DNA of 64,000 bases from an uncultured Bacilli bacterium (GCA_934130375.1 CAKOXW010000001.1:310001-374000); one strand, 5' to 3'; counted from the first letter of the stretch, positions 8,562 through 16,619 are shown. Translations and numbers: made by a program. Notes: generated from the letters alone by a model not told the origin.

Positions 8562-8618
8562 AAAATATACATGTTTTTAAAAAAAAGTTCAAGTTGAGGT
8601 TAAACAACAAAATACCAA

Positions 8619-8646
8619 GAAAAAAAGAATTAGTTTACACTAATTC
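8619..8646 (-). terminator. Terminator of hypervariable paralog B
   Basis: Perfect 8-bp stem GAATTAGT/ACTAATTC (8627-8634 and 8639-8646), followed on the minus strand by seven T residues. Confidence 0.8.
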
Positions 8647-8662
8647 AAATATTAACAATTTT

Positions 8663-9709
8663 TCACTTTAAAATATATGGGTCACCACTTGTACCACTTC
8701 CACTTGTTATTTTGACATCGGATTTTAGATATAAGGATGGGAAAACGGAATGCGCAAAAGACGCACGATCGCCGTCGACATACCCATAACCTTCGACACT
8801 CCACACGTTGTAAGCAAAGCCGGAACGTGCAAGAGGCGAAAGCATCCACATTGTACTACCATGATACATCCAGTTGTTTTCCGTACATATCTCATCAAAA
8901 AAACGACTGTAACCTCTTTTAAAGTTAGTTGCACATGCAGTCTCACTACTTGCATATACCCAATCTGTTACATATGGTAACGCAACATACCCTTGCCATG
9001 TTGTCGTTCTTGTTACTGTATCATCACACCAACTATCACTTGTACATATTTTTCCATTTACTGAACCTCTTTCAGTATTATAAAATGCAACAGTATTTAG
9101 TGTGTTTGTTTCTTGATTAAAAATTGTTGTATCACTTCTATTTATTGCGCCTATATTCCAAGTATAATTATTTATCATTGATTTTGCTGTTACATTTAAG
9201 TTACCAGTTGGACATGTCTTAGTTGAATTATTACTATCACCATAACATGTTACACTAGTTCCTCCATAGTACATTGTATTTAAATATTCTTTTAAATCGG
9301 CTTGGCTCCACTCATTAACACCATAACCTTCATTAATCGAACTATCCGAACTATCCCATGATAATTTTCCTAATTCTTCACTTCTAACTAATTTAATTTT
9401 ATCTCCAAATACGCCTATTATTCTCCATAACTCATCATTAAATTTTACATAATTTTTTGGAATTGCTCCTTCATATCTTATATTTGCATCACTTGTATTA
9501 TCTTTCTTAAGTCCATTTGCTGTTCTTTTTGAAGTATCATTATATAACTCTTTAATGTACTCAACAGCCATTTTATCCGATTTCTTAATATTATTACTTT
9601 TATTAATATTATCGCTTATAAAAGTTTTATACACATTAAGTCCAATTAAAATTAGATTTAATACTAATAACACAATATATAATATTTTTATTTTTCGATC
9701 ACCATTCAT
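8663..9709 (-). CDS. Membrane-anchored surface protein with hypervariable C-terminal cassette (paralog B)
   Basis: 348 residues with the same layout as paralog A: anchor at about 6-30, NDELWRIIGVF domain, NEWSQADLKEYLNTMYYGG, RTTTWQGYVALPY, WMLSP, variable stretch, FPSLYLKSDVKI tail. The ATG at 9709 has AGGAG 11 bases upstream, exactly as in paralog A; a longer frame to 9796 runs through the promoter and is rejected. The two proteins are highly alike over the conserved parts, yet almost unrelated between WMLSP and SVFPS. Each is a monocistronic unit with its own promoter and terminator. The function is probably ligand binding or adhesion at the cell surface, inferred from layout. Confidence 0.75.
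   Translation of the reverse strand: MNGDRKIKILYIVLLVLNLILIGLNVYKTFISDNINKSNNIKKSDKMAVEYIKELYNDTSKRTANGLKKDNTSDANIRYEGAIPKNYVKFNDELWRIIGVFGDKIKLVRSEELGKLSWDSSDSSINEGYGVNEWSQADLKEYLNTMYYGGTSVTCYGDSNNSTKTCPTGNLNVTAKSMINNYTWNIGAINRSDTTIFNQETNTLNTVAFYNTERGSVNGKICTSDSWCDDTVTRTTTWQGYVALPYVTDWVYASSETACATNFKRGYSRFFDEICTENNWMYHGSTMWMLSPLARSGFAYNVWSVEGYGYVDGDRASFAHSVFPSLYLKSDVKITSGSGTSGDPYILK
8750..8839 (-). other. Candidate variable region (VR-like cassette) of paralog B
   Basis: The counterpart of 7184-7273, also 30 codons with no length change. Variable residues include L, A, R, G, F, Y, N, S, E, Y and V where paralog A has F, A, H, A, D, R, F, A, F, D and I. Conserved Trp and Gly positions (the W-x-V and two G residues mid-cassette) may hold the fold, as in C-type-lectin-like variable proteins. 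The DGR reading is inference. Confidence 0.6.
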
Positions 9710-9747
9710 ATAAATGTACACTCCTTTATTTTTCTTACTATACTTAA

Positions 9748-9776
9748 AGTATACACTAAAATGTTTGATATTGCAA
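9748..9776 (-). promoter_or_regulatory. Promoter of paralog B
   Basis: Minus strand TTGCAA, 17-base spacer, TATACT. The start codon lies about 40 bases downstream. The dispersed post-terminator motif lies immediately upstream. Confidence 0.78.
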
Positions 9777-9777
9777 C

Positions 9778-9809
9778 ATAAACTACTTAAACCCAAGAAT
9801 ACACATAAA
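9778..9809 (-). repeat. Post-terminator intergenic motif, copy
   Basis: On the minus strand this reads TATGTGTATTCTTGGGTTTA followed by AGTAGTTTAT. Near-identical copies follow the terminators at 3369-3400, 16811-16841, 21078-21109 and 29118-29147. Confidence 0.65.
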
Positions 9810-9835
9810 AAGAAATTAATATTTCATAATTTCTT
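9803..9835 (-). terminator. Terminator of the 519-residue membrane protein gene
   Basis: Stem AAGAAATTA/TAATTTCTT (9810-9818 and 9827-9835), followed on the minus strand by a short T-rich stretch. Confidence 0.65.
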
Positions 9836-9842
9836 TTATTAT

Positions 9843-11402
9843 TTATTCATTAATACTTATTATTTCGTTATAATCTTTAGTTTCTTTATAAGATACATTT
9901 ATAGTATCATTATTTTTTATAAATGCTACTTTACTATTAATTTTAATAGATACTCTATATATATCCTTGTTATTCTTAAAATAGTAATAAGTATTACCAT
10001 CAATTACAACTTGCTTTAAGTCTGTAACTGTTACTTCACTATTCTTTAATAAATCTTCATCAATGCCTTTTTCATTTATGTAATTATTAGCAGCAGTCAA
10101 AATACCTTTATTCGCATCAGTTACTACTACTTTTTGATAATCTTTAACATCAACAAATGCATACATTTTTACAAGTCCTGCATTATCTTTAAGTGACATA
10201 AGATATGTTGGATTACCATTTAAGTTTATTAGTAATGGAAATGAAGATACATATTTCATTTGTTGTACTTGCCCTTCAGCTGATGCCATCGCACTATACT
10301 CTTCCGCACCAGATATTTCATAAAATTTAGTTTCTTTAGTTCTTAAGTTACTAAGAATAAAACCAATATTAGATTCATCCGCTACTACTGATGTTATACC
10401 AGTATACATATATACATCATCATTTAATATTGTGTAGTTATATCCAGTAGTTGTCGCTACTACCTCTTTTTGACCAAATATTGTATTTAAAAAGCCATTT
10501 TTATATGCTCCCCAGTCATTAACTTGTTCAATTATTAAATCAGCGTTATATACATGGTCTACCCATGAAGGTATATCTTCTAATTTATATTTTGTAGTTT
10601 TACCAGTAACTGGGTTAAGAATAATCGCACCAGTTATATCTTTTCTAATACCAATTCCTGTATATTTAACTATTGGTACGATATAATATGGATTGCCTTC
10701 ATTATCTATTTCAAAGTTTGCTCTATCAAATATTAATGTTGGATACTTAAGCCTTAAATATCTATTTAAGTTCTCAAATAATATTGCAGAATTTGAATAC
10801 TTCATACCTTTTTCTAATCTTACTAATTTAGTCTCTCCACTAGTTGAATCAACTGTAATATATGCAGGAATACCACTCTTTCTATTAGTTAAATATTTTA
10901 TTAAAGATGAATACTCAAGAGGAGTAACCCTTACAATCTTATCATTGTAATTTATTTGAGTATAAGCATCTGATACTGCAAACTGGCTTACTAAATCAGT
11001 CATCTCACCCATTACTCTATCTCCTAATTTAGAAGAAGAATCCTTATCAAGAAGCGGAATATGATTAAAGTCAACCTCAGAAATATCTTCTTTAAAATTG
11101 CTGTTCTCTACTGTAATCCTGTTATGATATGCTTTTGAATTAAATATTGGTGACAAAACTAAATTAACAAGTACTATTATTGGTATTATAGAAATACAAA
11201 CAAAGAATAATATTTTAGTTTGTTTACCTACCTCAATTCTTTTAAATTTATATACTGCATAATTAGGAATACTAACTAAAATAAATACTCCTAGTACTAA
11301 AAAGATATAAAAATAAAATAATGGTGAAGTCAAATTAATTGGTGGCAACATAAAATAATAAAATAATAATGCTGCTAGTAAAGTTATTAAATATTTTTTC
11401 AT
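9843..11402 (-). CDS. Membrane-anchored extracytoplasmic protein of unknown function
   Basis: 519 residues. Three hydrophobic segments fall in the first 95 residues (about 5-22, 28-48 and 65-88). A large extracytoplasmic region then carries repeated alpha/beta units with PAYITVDSTSGETKLV, PYYIVPIVKYTG and PTYLMSLKD, reminiscent of PepSY or cystatin-like repeats. I cannot name the family with confidence. It is the last gene of a three-gene unit with two pseudopilins (gap 9 bases) and has a strong AGGGAGG site. It could assist pseudopilin export or quality control, but that rests on position only. Confidence 0.7.
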   Translation of the reverse strand: MKKYLITLLAALLFYYFMLPPINLTSPLFYFYIFLVLGVFILVSIPNYAVYKFKRIEVGKQTKILFFVCISIIPIIVLVNLVLSPIFNSKAYHNRITVENSNFKEDISEVDFNHIPLLDKDSSSKLGDRVMGEMTDLVSQFAVSDAYTQINYNDKIVRVTPLEYSSLIKYLTNRKSGIPAYITVDSTSGETKLVRLEKGMKYSNSAILFENLNRYLRLKYPTLIFDRANFEIDNEGNPYYIVPIVKYTGIGIRKDITGAIILNPVTGKTTKYKLEDIPSWVDHVYNADLIIEQVNDWGAYKNGFLNTIFGQKEVVATTTGYNYTILNDDVYMYTGITSVVADESNIGFILSNLRTKETKFYEISGAEEYSAMASAEGQVQQMKYVSSFPLLINLNGNPTYLMSLKDNAGLVKMYAFVDVKDYQKVVVTDANKGILTAANNYINEKGIDEDLLKNSEVTVTDLKQVVIDGNTYYYFKNNKDIYRVSIKINSKVAFIKNNDTINVSYKETKDYNEIISINE

Positions 11403-11411
11403 AAATCCTCC

Positions 11412-11816
11412 CTATAAATCATTGTATGCATCACGCGTACAAAATGAATTTTCAGATACATATTCATCACATATCAAACATGCCTCAACATCATAACCAT
11501 TAACTATATTCTTAGTTACTTTTGCAAATGCCTTACATTCATTACCAGAACTAGTATCAATAATTTTACTCATATAATTTTTAGATACCAAAGTATCCAT
11601 AGTAATATATTTTTCAGTTCCTTCAAAAACAAAATCTTTATCATAATCAATATAATCATTACAAGCATTTACTAATTCATTTTCTTTAACCTTGTATATC
11701 TTAGTATTATTTTGCTTTAATATTTTAATTACATTTGGTATAAATAAAGTTACTATTAAACCAAGTAATATAATAACAACTAACAACTCAACTAAAGTAA
11801 ATCCATTTTTCTTCAT
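11412..11816 (-). CDS. Prepilin-type (pseudopilin) protein
   Basis: About 134 residues starting MKKNGFTLVELLVVIILLGL, a classic class III/type IV prepilin leader: short basic leader, cleavage at G-F, Glu at +5 and a hydrophobic helix of about 20 residues. The rest is a small globular domain with paired Cys residues (ACLICDEY, ENSFC). The ATG at 11816 has AGGAA 7 bases upstream; a longer frame to 11852 lies inside the preceding gene and is rejected. It begins one base after the upstream pseudopilin ends, so the two are co-translated. Likely a minor subunit of a competence or type II-like pseudopilus; no ATPase or prepilin peptidase gene is visible here. Confidence 0.82.
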   Translation of the reverse strand: MKKNGFTLVELLVVIILLGLIVTLFIPNVIKILKQNNTKIYKVKENELVNACNDYIDYDKDFVFEGTEKYITMDTLVSKNYMSKIIDTSSGNECKAFAKVTKNIVNGYDVEACLICDEYVSENSFCTRDAYNDL

Positions 11817-11817
11817 A

Positions 11818-12183
11818 TTATTCCTCATATCCTTCCGTTTGATAATTTTCACATTTAATGTATGGCTTTGCTGTATTATTGACTATATCTATTACTACAT
11901 AACCATCACATACCGCACTCTTATTTTCTAAGTCATACACTTCTCCAATCAAAGATGAAGAAACAAGTAAACTTTTTTCAATTGTAATCTTATTTCCTTC
12001 AATATAATTATCGGTAACATACTTTAATGCTGCTTCTTCTAATCTTTTTTCAATTTCTTTATACCCTTTATCCCTATTCGTATCAAGTATACTTGAGAAT
12101 TTAGGTATAATTATCATCATTAAACCTGCTAGAATACCAATTACTACTAAAAGTTCAATTAAAGTAAAACCATTTTTCTTCAT
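11818..12183 (-). CDS. Prepilin-type (pseudopilin) protein
   Basis: 121 residues starting MKKNGFTLIELLVVIGILAG with the same prepilin leader and N-terminal hydrophobic helix, then a helical charged spine and a C-terminal domain with two Cys. An AGGTGAG site precedes the ATG. It is the first gene of the pseudopilin, pseudopilin, membrane-protein unit. Intergenic 12184-12226 is short and shared with the divergent acyl-CoA synthetase promoter. Role in a pseudopilus is inferred from the leader; the C-terminal domain is not recognised. Confidence 0.82.
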   Translation of the reverse strand: MKKNGFTLIELLVVIGILAGLMMIIIPKFSSILDTNRDKGYKEIEKRLEEAALKYVTDNYIEGNKITIEKSLLVSSSLIGEVYDLENKSAVCDGYVVIDIVNNTAKPYIKCENYQTEGYEE

Positions 12184-12226
12184 AACTCACCTATCCTTAT
12201 ATATATTTTAACACAATAAAGAGTAA

Positions 12227-12255
12227 TTGTATATTATTTTATTTTGGGGTATAAT
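12227..12255 (+). promoter_or_regulatory. Promoter of the acyl-CoA synthetase gene
   Basis: TTGTAT, 17-base spacer, TATAAT. The -10 lies just inside a longer frame that begins at 12244, which is why the start at 12280 is preferred. Confidence 0.75.
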
Positions 12256-12279
12256 GATTTAGTAAAGGATGATATATAT

Positions 12280-13989
12280 ATGGATTTTATTTTAGAAAAA
12301 TTATCAAAATTAATAAACAATACAATAAAACCTTGGTATAAGTTATATGGTAATAATATTCCCCATACACTTAATTATAGCGAAGGTTCTATGTACGATG
12401 CTTTTTTAGACGCTGAAAAGAAGTACCCTTTTTATAAGGCTTATAATTATTTCGGCAAAAAAGTGAGGTACAAAAATTTAAACAAACAAATTATAGAATG
12501 TGCAAAAAGTTTAAAAGCAATCGGCATTAAAAAGGGAGATAGAGTTACTATATGTATGCCTAATATGCCTGATGCTATAATAATGTTTTATGCAGTTAAT
12601 GCAGTTGGAGCGGTATCAAATATAATTCACCCATTATCGAGTGAAAATGAAATACAGTTCTTTTTAAGGAAAAGTAGTTCAAAATGTATATTATGTTTAG
12701 ATAGTATATACCCTAAGGTAAATGCTATAATAGAAAATACTAAAGTTAAAAAAGTAATAATATCTAGAGTAACAAATAAGATGCCACTACTTTTAAAAAT
12801 TGCGTACCCTTTTAAAAATAAGATACCTAAAATTAAATTTAATGAGAATGTAATATCATTTAATAAATTTATAAAACTAGGTAAAAAATACAAAGATAAT
12901 TACATTGAAAAAGTAAAAAAACATGATGATGCGGTAATTTTATATAGTGGTGGCACAACTGGGGACGCTAAAGGTGTTGTATTATCTAACCTTAATTTTA
13001 ATGCCCTTGCAACACAATGTTTTAAAATGGCTGACCCTACTAAACCTGGTGATAAAATGCTTACAATCATGCCAATATTCCATGGTTTTGGTATTGGGGT
13101 ATCAGTACACACTGAACTTACAAATGGTATGGAAATCATATTGGTACCAAAATTTAATGCTAAAGATTTTTCAAAATTAATAAAAAAATACAAACCAGAA
13201 TTCTTAGCAGGAGTTCCTACTATGTATGAAGCATTAATTAGTAGTAATGAAAAATCAAAAACTTATCTTAAAAACTTAGTAAATGTAATATGTGGTGGTG
13301 ATATATTAACTGAATCACTTAGAAATAAGGTAGATACTTACCTAAAAGAACATGGCGCTAAAACAAATATTAGAGTTGGTTATGGATTAACTGAATGCAC
13401 TGCCGCATCATGTTTAACTCCTAGATTTTACTTTAAAGAAGGTGGAATTGGAATACCACTTCCTGATATGCTCTACAAAATAGTAAAAACTGGTACAGAA
13501 AAAGAAGTACCTATAAATACAGATGGAGAAATATGTATAAGTGGTCCAACTGTAATGAAAAGATACCTAGATGATGATACTGAAACTAAAAAAGCACTAA
13601 AAAGACACAGTGATGGGAAAATCTGGCTACATACTGGCGACTTAGGATACATGAATGAAGAAGGATTAGTATTCTTTAAATCAAGACTAAAAAGAATGAT
13701 TATATCAAGTGGTTATAACATATACCCACAATACATAGAAAAAGTACTACTAACTCATCCTGCAATAGATAACTGTGCAGTCATAGGAATTCAACATGAC
13801 TATAAAAAAGAAGTTCCAAAAGCGTTTATAGTACTTAGAAAAAATTTTGATAATACAGAAGATTTAAGAAACGATATAAAAAGATACGCAAGTAAATCAA
13901 TTGCAAAATATGCATTACCTGCAGAATATGAATATGTAGAAGAATTACCAAAAACCAAATTAGGAAAAATAGACTATAAAAAACTATAG
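12280..13989 (+). CDS. Acyl-CoA synthetase (AMP-forming, class I adenylate-forming enzyme)
   Basis: About 569 residues. It activates a carboxylic acid, probably a medium- or long-chain fatty acid, as acyl-AMP and then acyl-CoA. Core motifs occur in order: ILYSGGTTGDAKGVVLSN (phosphate-binding loop), GYGLTECTA, GEICISGP, WLHTGDLGYMNEEG, the hinge RLKRMIISSGYNIYP, and the C-terminal catalytic Lys in PKTKLGKIDYK. The ATG at 12280 lies about 25 bases after the promoter -10 and has AAAGGA upstream. It is a single plus-strand gene between minus-strand neighbours. Substrate cannot be read from sequence; fatty acid is likeliest. Confidence 0.9.
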   Translation: MDFILEKLSKLINNTIKPWYKLYGNNIPHTLNYSEGSMYDAFLDAEKKYPFYKAYNYFGKKVRYKNLNKQIIECAKSLKAIGIKKGDRVTICMPNMPDAIIMFYAVNAVGAVSNIIHPLSSENEIQFFLRKSSSKCILCLDSIYPKVNAIIENTKVKKVIISRVTNKMPLLLKIAYPFKNKIPKIKFNENVISFNKFIKLGKKYKDNYIEKVKKHDDAVILYSGGTTGDAKGVVLSNLNFNALATQCFKMADPTKPGDKMLTIMPIFHGFGIGVSVHTELTNGMEIILVPKFNAKDFSKLIKKYKPEFLAGVPTMYEALISSNEKSKTYLKNLVNVICGGDILTESLRNKVDTYLKEHGAKTNIRVGYGLTECTAASCLTPRFYFKEGGIGIPLPDMLYKIVKTGTEKEVPINTDGEICISGPTVMKRYLDDDTETKKALKRHSDGKIWLHTGDLGYMNEEGLVFFKSRLKRMIISSGYNIYPQYIEKVLLTHPAIDNCAVIGIQHDYKKEVPKAFIVLRKNFDNTEDLRNDIKRYASKSIAKYALPAEYEYVEELPKTKLGKIDYKKL

Positions 13990-13997
13990 TCTATTTT
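13966..13997 (+). terminator. Bidirectional terminator between acyl-CoA synthetase and ymcA
   Basis: Perfect 13-bp stem AAAATAGACTATA/TATAGTCTATTTT overlapping both stop codons of the convergent genes. Its A and T flanks supply a U-run in either direction. Confidence 0.8.
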
Positions 13998-14322
13998 AAT
14001 TTACTAATAAATCACTTACAAAAATATCAAACTTATCTTTAACCAAAGATAAAATATAATTAAGTTCACTACACTTATCTTTATAATCTTGATACAAAGG
14101 GATACTATTTAACTCACTAATCAAATTACTAAGTTCTTCTTCCTTTTCTATTGAAGGATATCTAACCAAATACTTTTCCATATCCTTAATCTTCTTACTT
14201 AAAATATTAATATCACTACACTTACTAACTTTATAAGATAAATCTAAATATTCCTTATAAACATCACTATCCTTGATGGTATCAATAAAAGTATCAATAC
14301 AAGATAATAACTCTTTATTCAT
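13996..14322 (-). CDS. ymcA: YlbF/YmcA family protein (RicA-like)
   Basis: 108 residues, all-helical and charged, with the YlbF/YmcA pattern (VYKEYLDLSYKV, then MEKYLVRYPS, then LYQDYKDKCSEL). In Bacillus, YmcA works with YlbF and YaaT in the RicAFT complex, which affects RNase Y, competence, biofilm and sporulation. The start codon overlaps the end of miaB by 8 bases; ymcA directly downstream of miaB is also the Bacillus subtilis order, which supports the call. The two clustered Cys of Bacillus RicA are not obvious; Cys occurs at residues 8, 35 and about 84. Confidence 0.7.
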   Translation of the reverse strand: MNKELLSCIDTFIDTIKDSDVYKEYLDLSYKVSKCSDINILSKKIKDMEKYLVRYPSIEKEEELSNLISELNSIPLYQDYKDKCSELNYILSLVKDKFDIFVSDLLVN

Positions 14323-15730
14323 CTAAAACACCATCTAAACTCCATGTTTTACATTCAGTTATCTTAACCTTAGCAATCTTACCAATGTAACTAATAGGTG
14401 CGCATACATTAACTAATTTATTATTAGAAGTATATCCGGATAACATACCCTCTTTTTCACTCTTGCAATCAATTAATACATCAACTACTTTATTAAGTAA
14501 TTTCTTGTTGGATTCAAGTGAATACTTATTTATCAACTCATTAAGTACTTGTAGTCTTTCTTCTTTTTTAGAAAGAGGAATACTATCTTCCATCGCTGCC
14601 GCTGGGGTACCAACTCTCTTTGAATAAATAAATGTGTACGCTTGGTCGTATTTGCACTCGTTTACAATACTTAGAGTATCATTAAAGTCCTCATCTGTTT
14701 CATTTGGAAAACCTACTATTATGTCAGTAGTTAAACATAGATTAGGAATATTTTCTCTTAATTTATGAACTAGTTCTAAGTAACTTTCTCTTGTGTATTT
14801 TCTTCCCATTAATTTTAAAATTTTATTACTACCACTTTGAACTGGTAAATGTACATAAGGAAGTACATTTTCATTATCTCTTATTACAGAAATCATATCA
14901 TCAGTAAAGTCCCAAGGATGACTAGTAACGAATTTAATTCTTTTAATACCAGTCTTAGCAACATCCGATAATAAATTAGCCATATTGTAATTATAACCTT
15001 CTATATCTTTTCCGTAAGCATTAACATTTTGACCAAGTAATGTAACTTCTTGGTAACCTTCACTAACTAAATCACTTACTTCTTTTATAATATCTTCTTT
15101 TAATCTACTTCTTTGTTTACCTCTTGTATAAGGAACAATGCAGTAAGTACAGAACTTATCACAACCATACATTATATTAACCCATGCTTTATATTTACTC
15201 TCTCTTTTTATAGGAATATCTTCAATAATGTCTCCTTCTTTGCTCCAAACTTCAACTTCTAAAGCATTTTTATCAATGCTTTTTTTAATTACTTCTGGAA
15301 GTCTATGAAGATTATGAGTACCAAGAACAAAATCAACATGTTTATTTTTAGTCATAATCTCATTAACAACAACCTCTTCTTGAGCCATACATCCACATAC
15401 ACCAACCATTATTGGTCTTTCTTCTTTTAAGTGTTTAAGTCTTCCTAACATACCAAAAACTTTATTATGAGCATTTTCACGAATTGCACAAGTATTCAAT
15501 ATAACTAAATCAGCATTATCAATGGTATTAGTCCTAGTATAACCCATACCTTCTAACATAGCACATATATTCTCAGAATCCCTTTCATTCATTTGACAAC
15601 CATAAGTCTTAACTAAATATTTTTTATTTTTACCAATCTCTTTTAACTCATCATCTATTCTAAAATTTCTAATAATATTTACTTTATTATGAGTTCTTAT
15701 TCTAGCATCTTTTAAATTAGGTTTTTCCAT
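14315..15730 (-). CDS. miaB: tRNA-2-methylthio-N6-dimethylallyladenosine synthase MiaB
   Basis: 471 residues. MiaB is a radical-SAM enzyme that adds a methylthio group to i6A37 of tRNAs reading UNN codons. Seen in order: YGCQMNERDSE (first cluster Cys), NTCAIRENA, GVCGCMAQ, the radical-SAM motif CDKFCTYCIVPYTRG, GQNVNAYG, and a C-terminal TRAM region after about residue 395. All six cluster cysteines are present. GAGGTGG precedes the ATG. Co-transcribed with ymcA. Confidence 0.95.
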   Translation of the reverse strand: MEKPNLKDARIRTHNKVNIIRNFRIDDELKEIGKNKKYLVKTYGCQMNERDSENICAMLEGMGYTRTNTIDNADLVILNTCAIRENAHNKVFGMLGRLKHLKEERPIMVGVCGCMAQEEVVVNEIMTKNKHVDFVLGTHNLHRLPEVIKKSIDKNALEVEVWSKEGDIIEDIPIKRESKYKAWVNIMYGCDKFCTYCIVPYTRGKQRSRLKEDIIKEVSDLVSEGYQEVTLLGQNVNAYGKDIEGYNYNMANLLSDVAKTGIKRIKFVTSHPWDFTDDMISVIRDNENVLPYVHLPVQSGSNKILKLMGRKYTRESYLELVHKLRENIPNLCLTTDIIVGFPNETDEDFNDTLSIVNECKYDQAYTFIYSKRVGTPAAAMEDSIPLSKKEERLQVLNELINKYSLESNKKLLNKVVDVLIDCKSEKEGMLSGYTSNNKLVNVCAPISYIGKIAKVKITECKTWSLDGVLDE

Positions 15731-15885
15731 ATTTCCACCTCACTAAATTCTAACCTATAATAACACATAATTCAAAATTTAACAATTACATATTTACTTT
15801 TTAAATCAAATATAATAAAATTAACACACAGATACTTTTCAAGTTTTAATTTTATTTATTATTACCTGATTATTAATGTAACTTA

Positions 15886-15926
15886 AGAAGCGGTCGTGAC
15901 CCGTAGGGTTGCGGCTGTTTTTTATT
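15886..15926 (+). ncRNA. Plus-strand G-U-rich hairpin with U-tract (terminator or short RNA)
   Basis: Left arm 15889-15902 and right arm 15906-15919 pair over 14 positions with loop GTA if G-U wobbles are allowed, and T residues follow. The wobbles fall so that the same DNA read on the minus strand would give A-C mismatches, so the fold belongs to plus-strand RNA. I see no convincing promoter just upstream and no plus-strand gene ends here. The remaining intergenic bases between miaB and the toxin gene are AT-rich and hold no gene. Confidence 0.45.
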
Positions 15927-16031
15927 AGTGTCTTGAATAATTTTTTAAAAATACTATAAAAAATTTATGAAGTAGTTCAATCGCTAATTAGAGGTCTGTT
16001 TTTTTGCAATAATAATTTTTATAAATATTTC

Positions 16032-16060
16032 TTTACTTTCTACATATAATATAGTATAAT
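16032..16060 (+). promoter_or_regulatory. Promoter of the short RNA facing toxin gene 1
   Basis: TTTACT, 17-base spacer, TATAAT on the plus strand. The only thing downstream before the toxin stop codon is a hairpin with a U-tract. Confidence 0.55.
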
Positions 16061-16065
16061 GTATT

Positions 16066-16126
16066 TGTAATTACATTTGAGATTAATCTTGGTCCGTATT
16101 TGGGACTGATGGTTAATCTCTTTTTT
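16066..16126 (+). ncRNA. Short convergent hairpin RNA at the 3' end of toxin gene 1
   Basis: The predicted transcript is about 60 nt. The outer stem GAGATTAATC/GGTTAATCTC (16079-16088 and 16111-16120, one G-U) encloses an inner GTCC/GGAC hairpin, followed by six T residues. The T-run is on the plus strand only. It ends at the stop codon of the tRNase-like gene on the opposite strand. Could be a small antisense RNA or simply a terminator of an unseen transcript. Confidence 0.5.
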
Positions 16127-16619
16127 ATTTTCTTTTATAAATTACAATAACATCGTTATTTCTTTTTACCATTACTTGGTTTACCCATTTTCTATCTTTA
16201 CTTTTATAAATAAGATTTAATTGTTTATTAATACTATCTATTGTTATTTTGCCATTACTTATATCAAATATGAAATTATTTGATTGATTTTTCTTTTTCT
16301 TGATTGCTGAGTCGAGTGTATGATTTCCACATCCTACTATTTCCTTTAAATCCCAATATTCACCTCTAAATAAATAATCAGCCGTTTGAATACCATCAGG
16401 TTTATTTATTCTAGGCAGCATATATATCTCACCACCAAAAGTATTTTCTAACCAATTTGCCACTTCTAGTTCTTTTAGTGAATAATCTAGTACTACATTT
16501 TTATTATCTACTTTATATTTAATTCCATTATGCATAAAATAAGCCAAGTCCAAAACATCATGTGAATTTGGCGTTGCACTTGTAACCCAAAAAGTTGTGA
16601 CATCATCATAGTTTTTCAT
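16125..16619 (-). CDS. Orphan CdiA-C-terminal-type tRNase domain protein (toxin 1)
   Basis: 164 residues. After a short N-terminal stretch (residues 1-45) the protein is one compact nuclease domain: LDYSLKELEVANWLENTFGG, MLPRINKPDGIQTADYLFRG, YWDLKEI, and SNNFIFDISNGKI. These Asp, Trp-Asp-Leu-Lys and Phe-Asp-Ile patterns resemble the CdiA C-terminal tRNase family (PF18451-like), normally the tip of a large contact-dependent toxin. No delivery domain, signal peptide or immunity gene is adjacent. SD TTGGAGG. A paralog lies at 20404-20913 and a convergent short RNA abuts the stop. The intergenic stretch 16620-16862 upstream holds only AT-rich sequence, a motif shared with toxin 2 (CTTTAAT..AAGTGAAAA) and the uvrC terminator. 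Confidence 0.65.
   Translation of the reverse strand: MKNYDDVTTFWVTSATPNSHDVLDLAYFMHNGIKYKVDNKNVVLDYSLKELEVANWLENTFGGEIYMLPRINKPDGIQTADYLFRGEYWDLKEIVGCGNHTLDSAIKKKKNQSNNFIFDISNGKITIDSINKQLNLIYKSKDRKWVNQVMVKRNNDVIVIYKRK

Noticed and set aside
8161..8660. Template repeat for the hypervariable cassettes in the gap between the paralogs
   Set aside because: Read on both strands; no stretch keeps the fixed bases of the cassettes. Only transposase remnants and AT-rich sequence.
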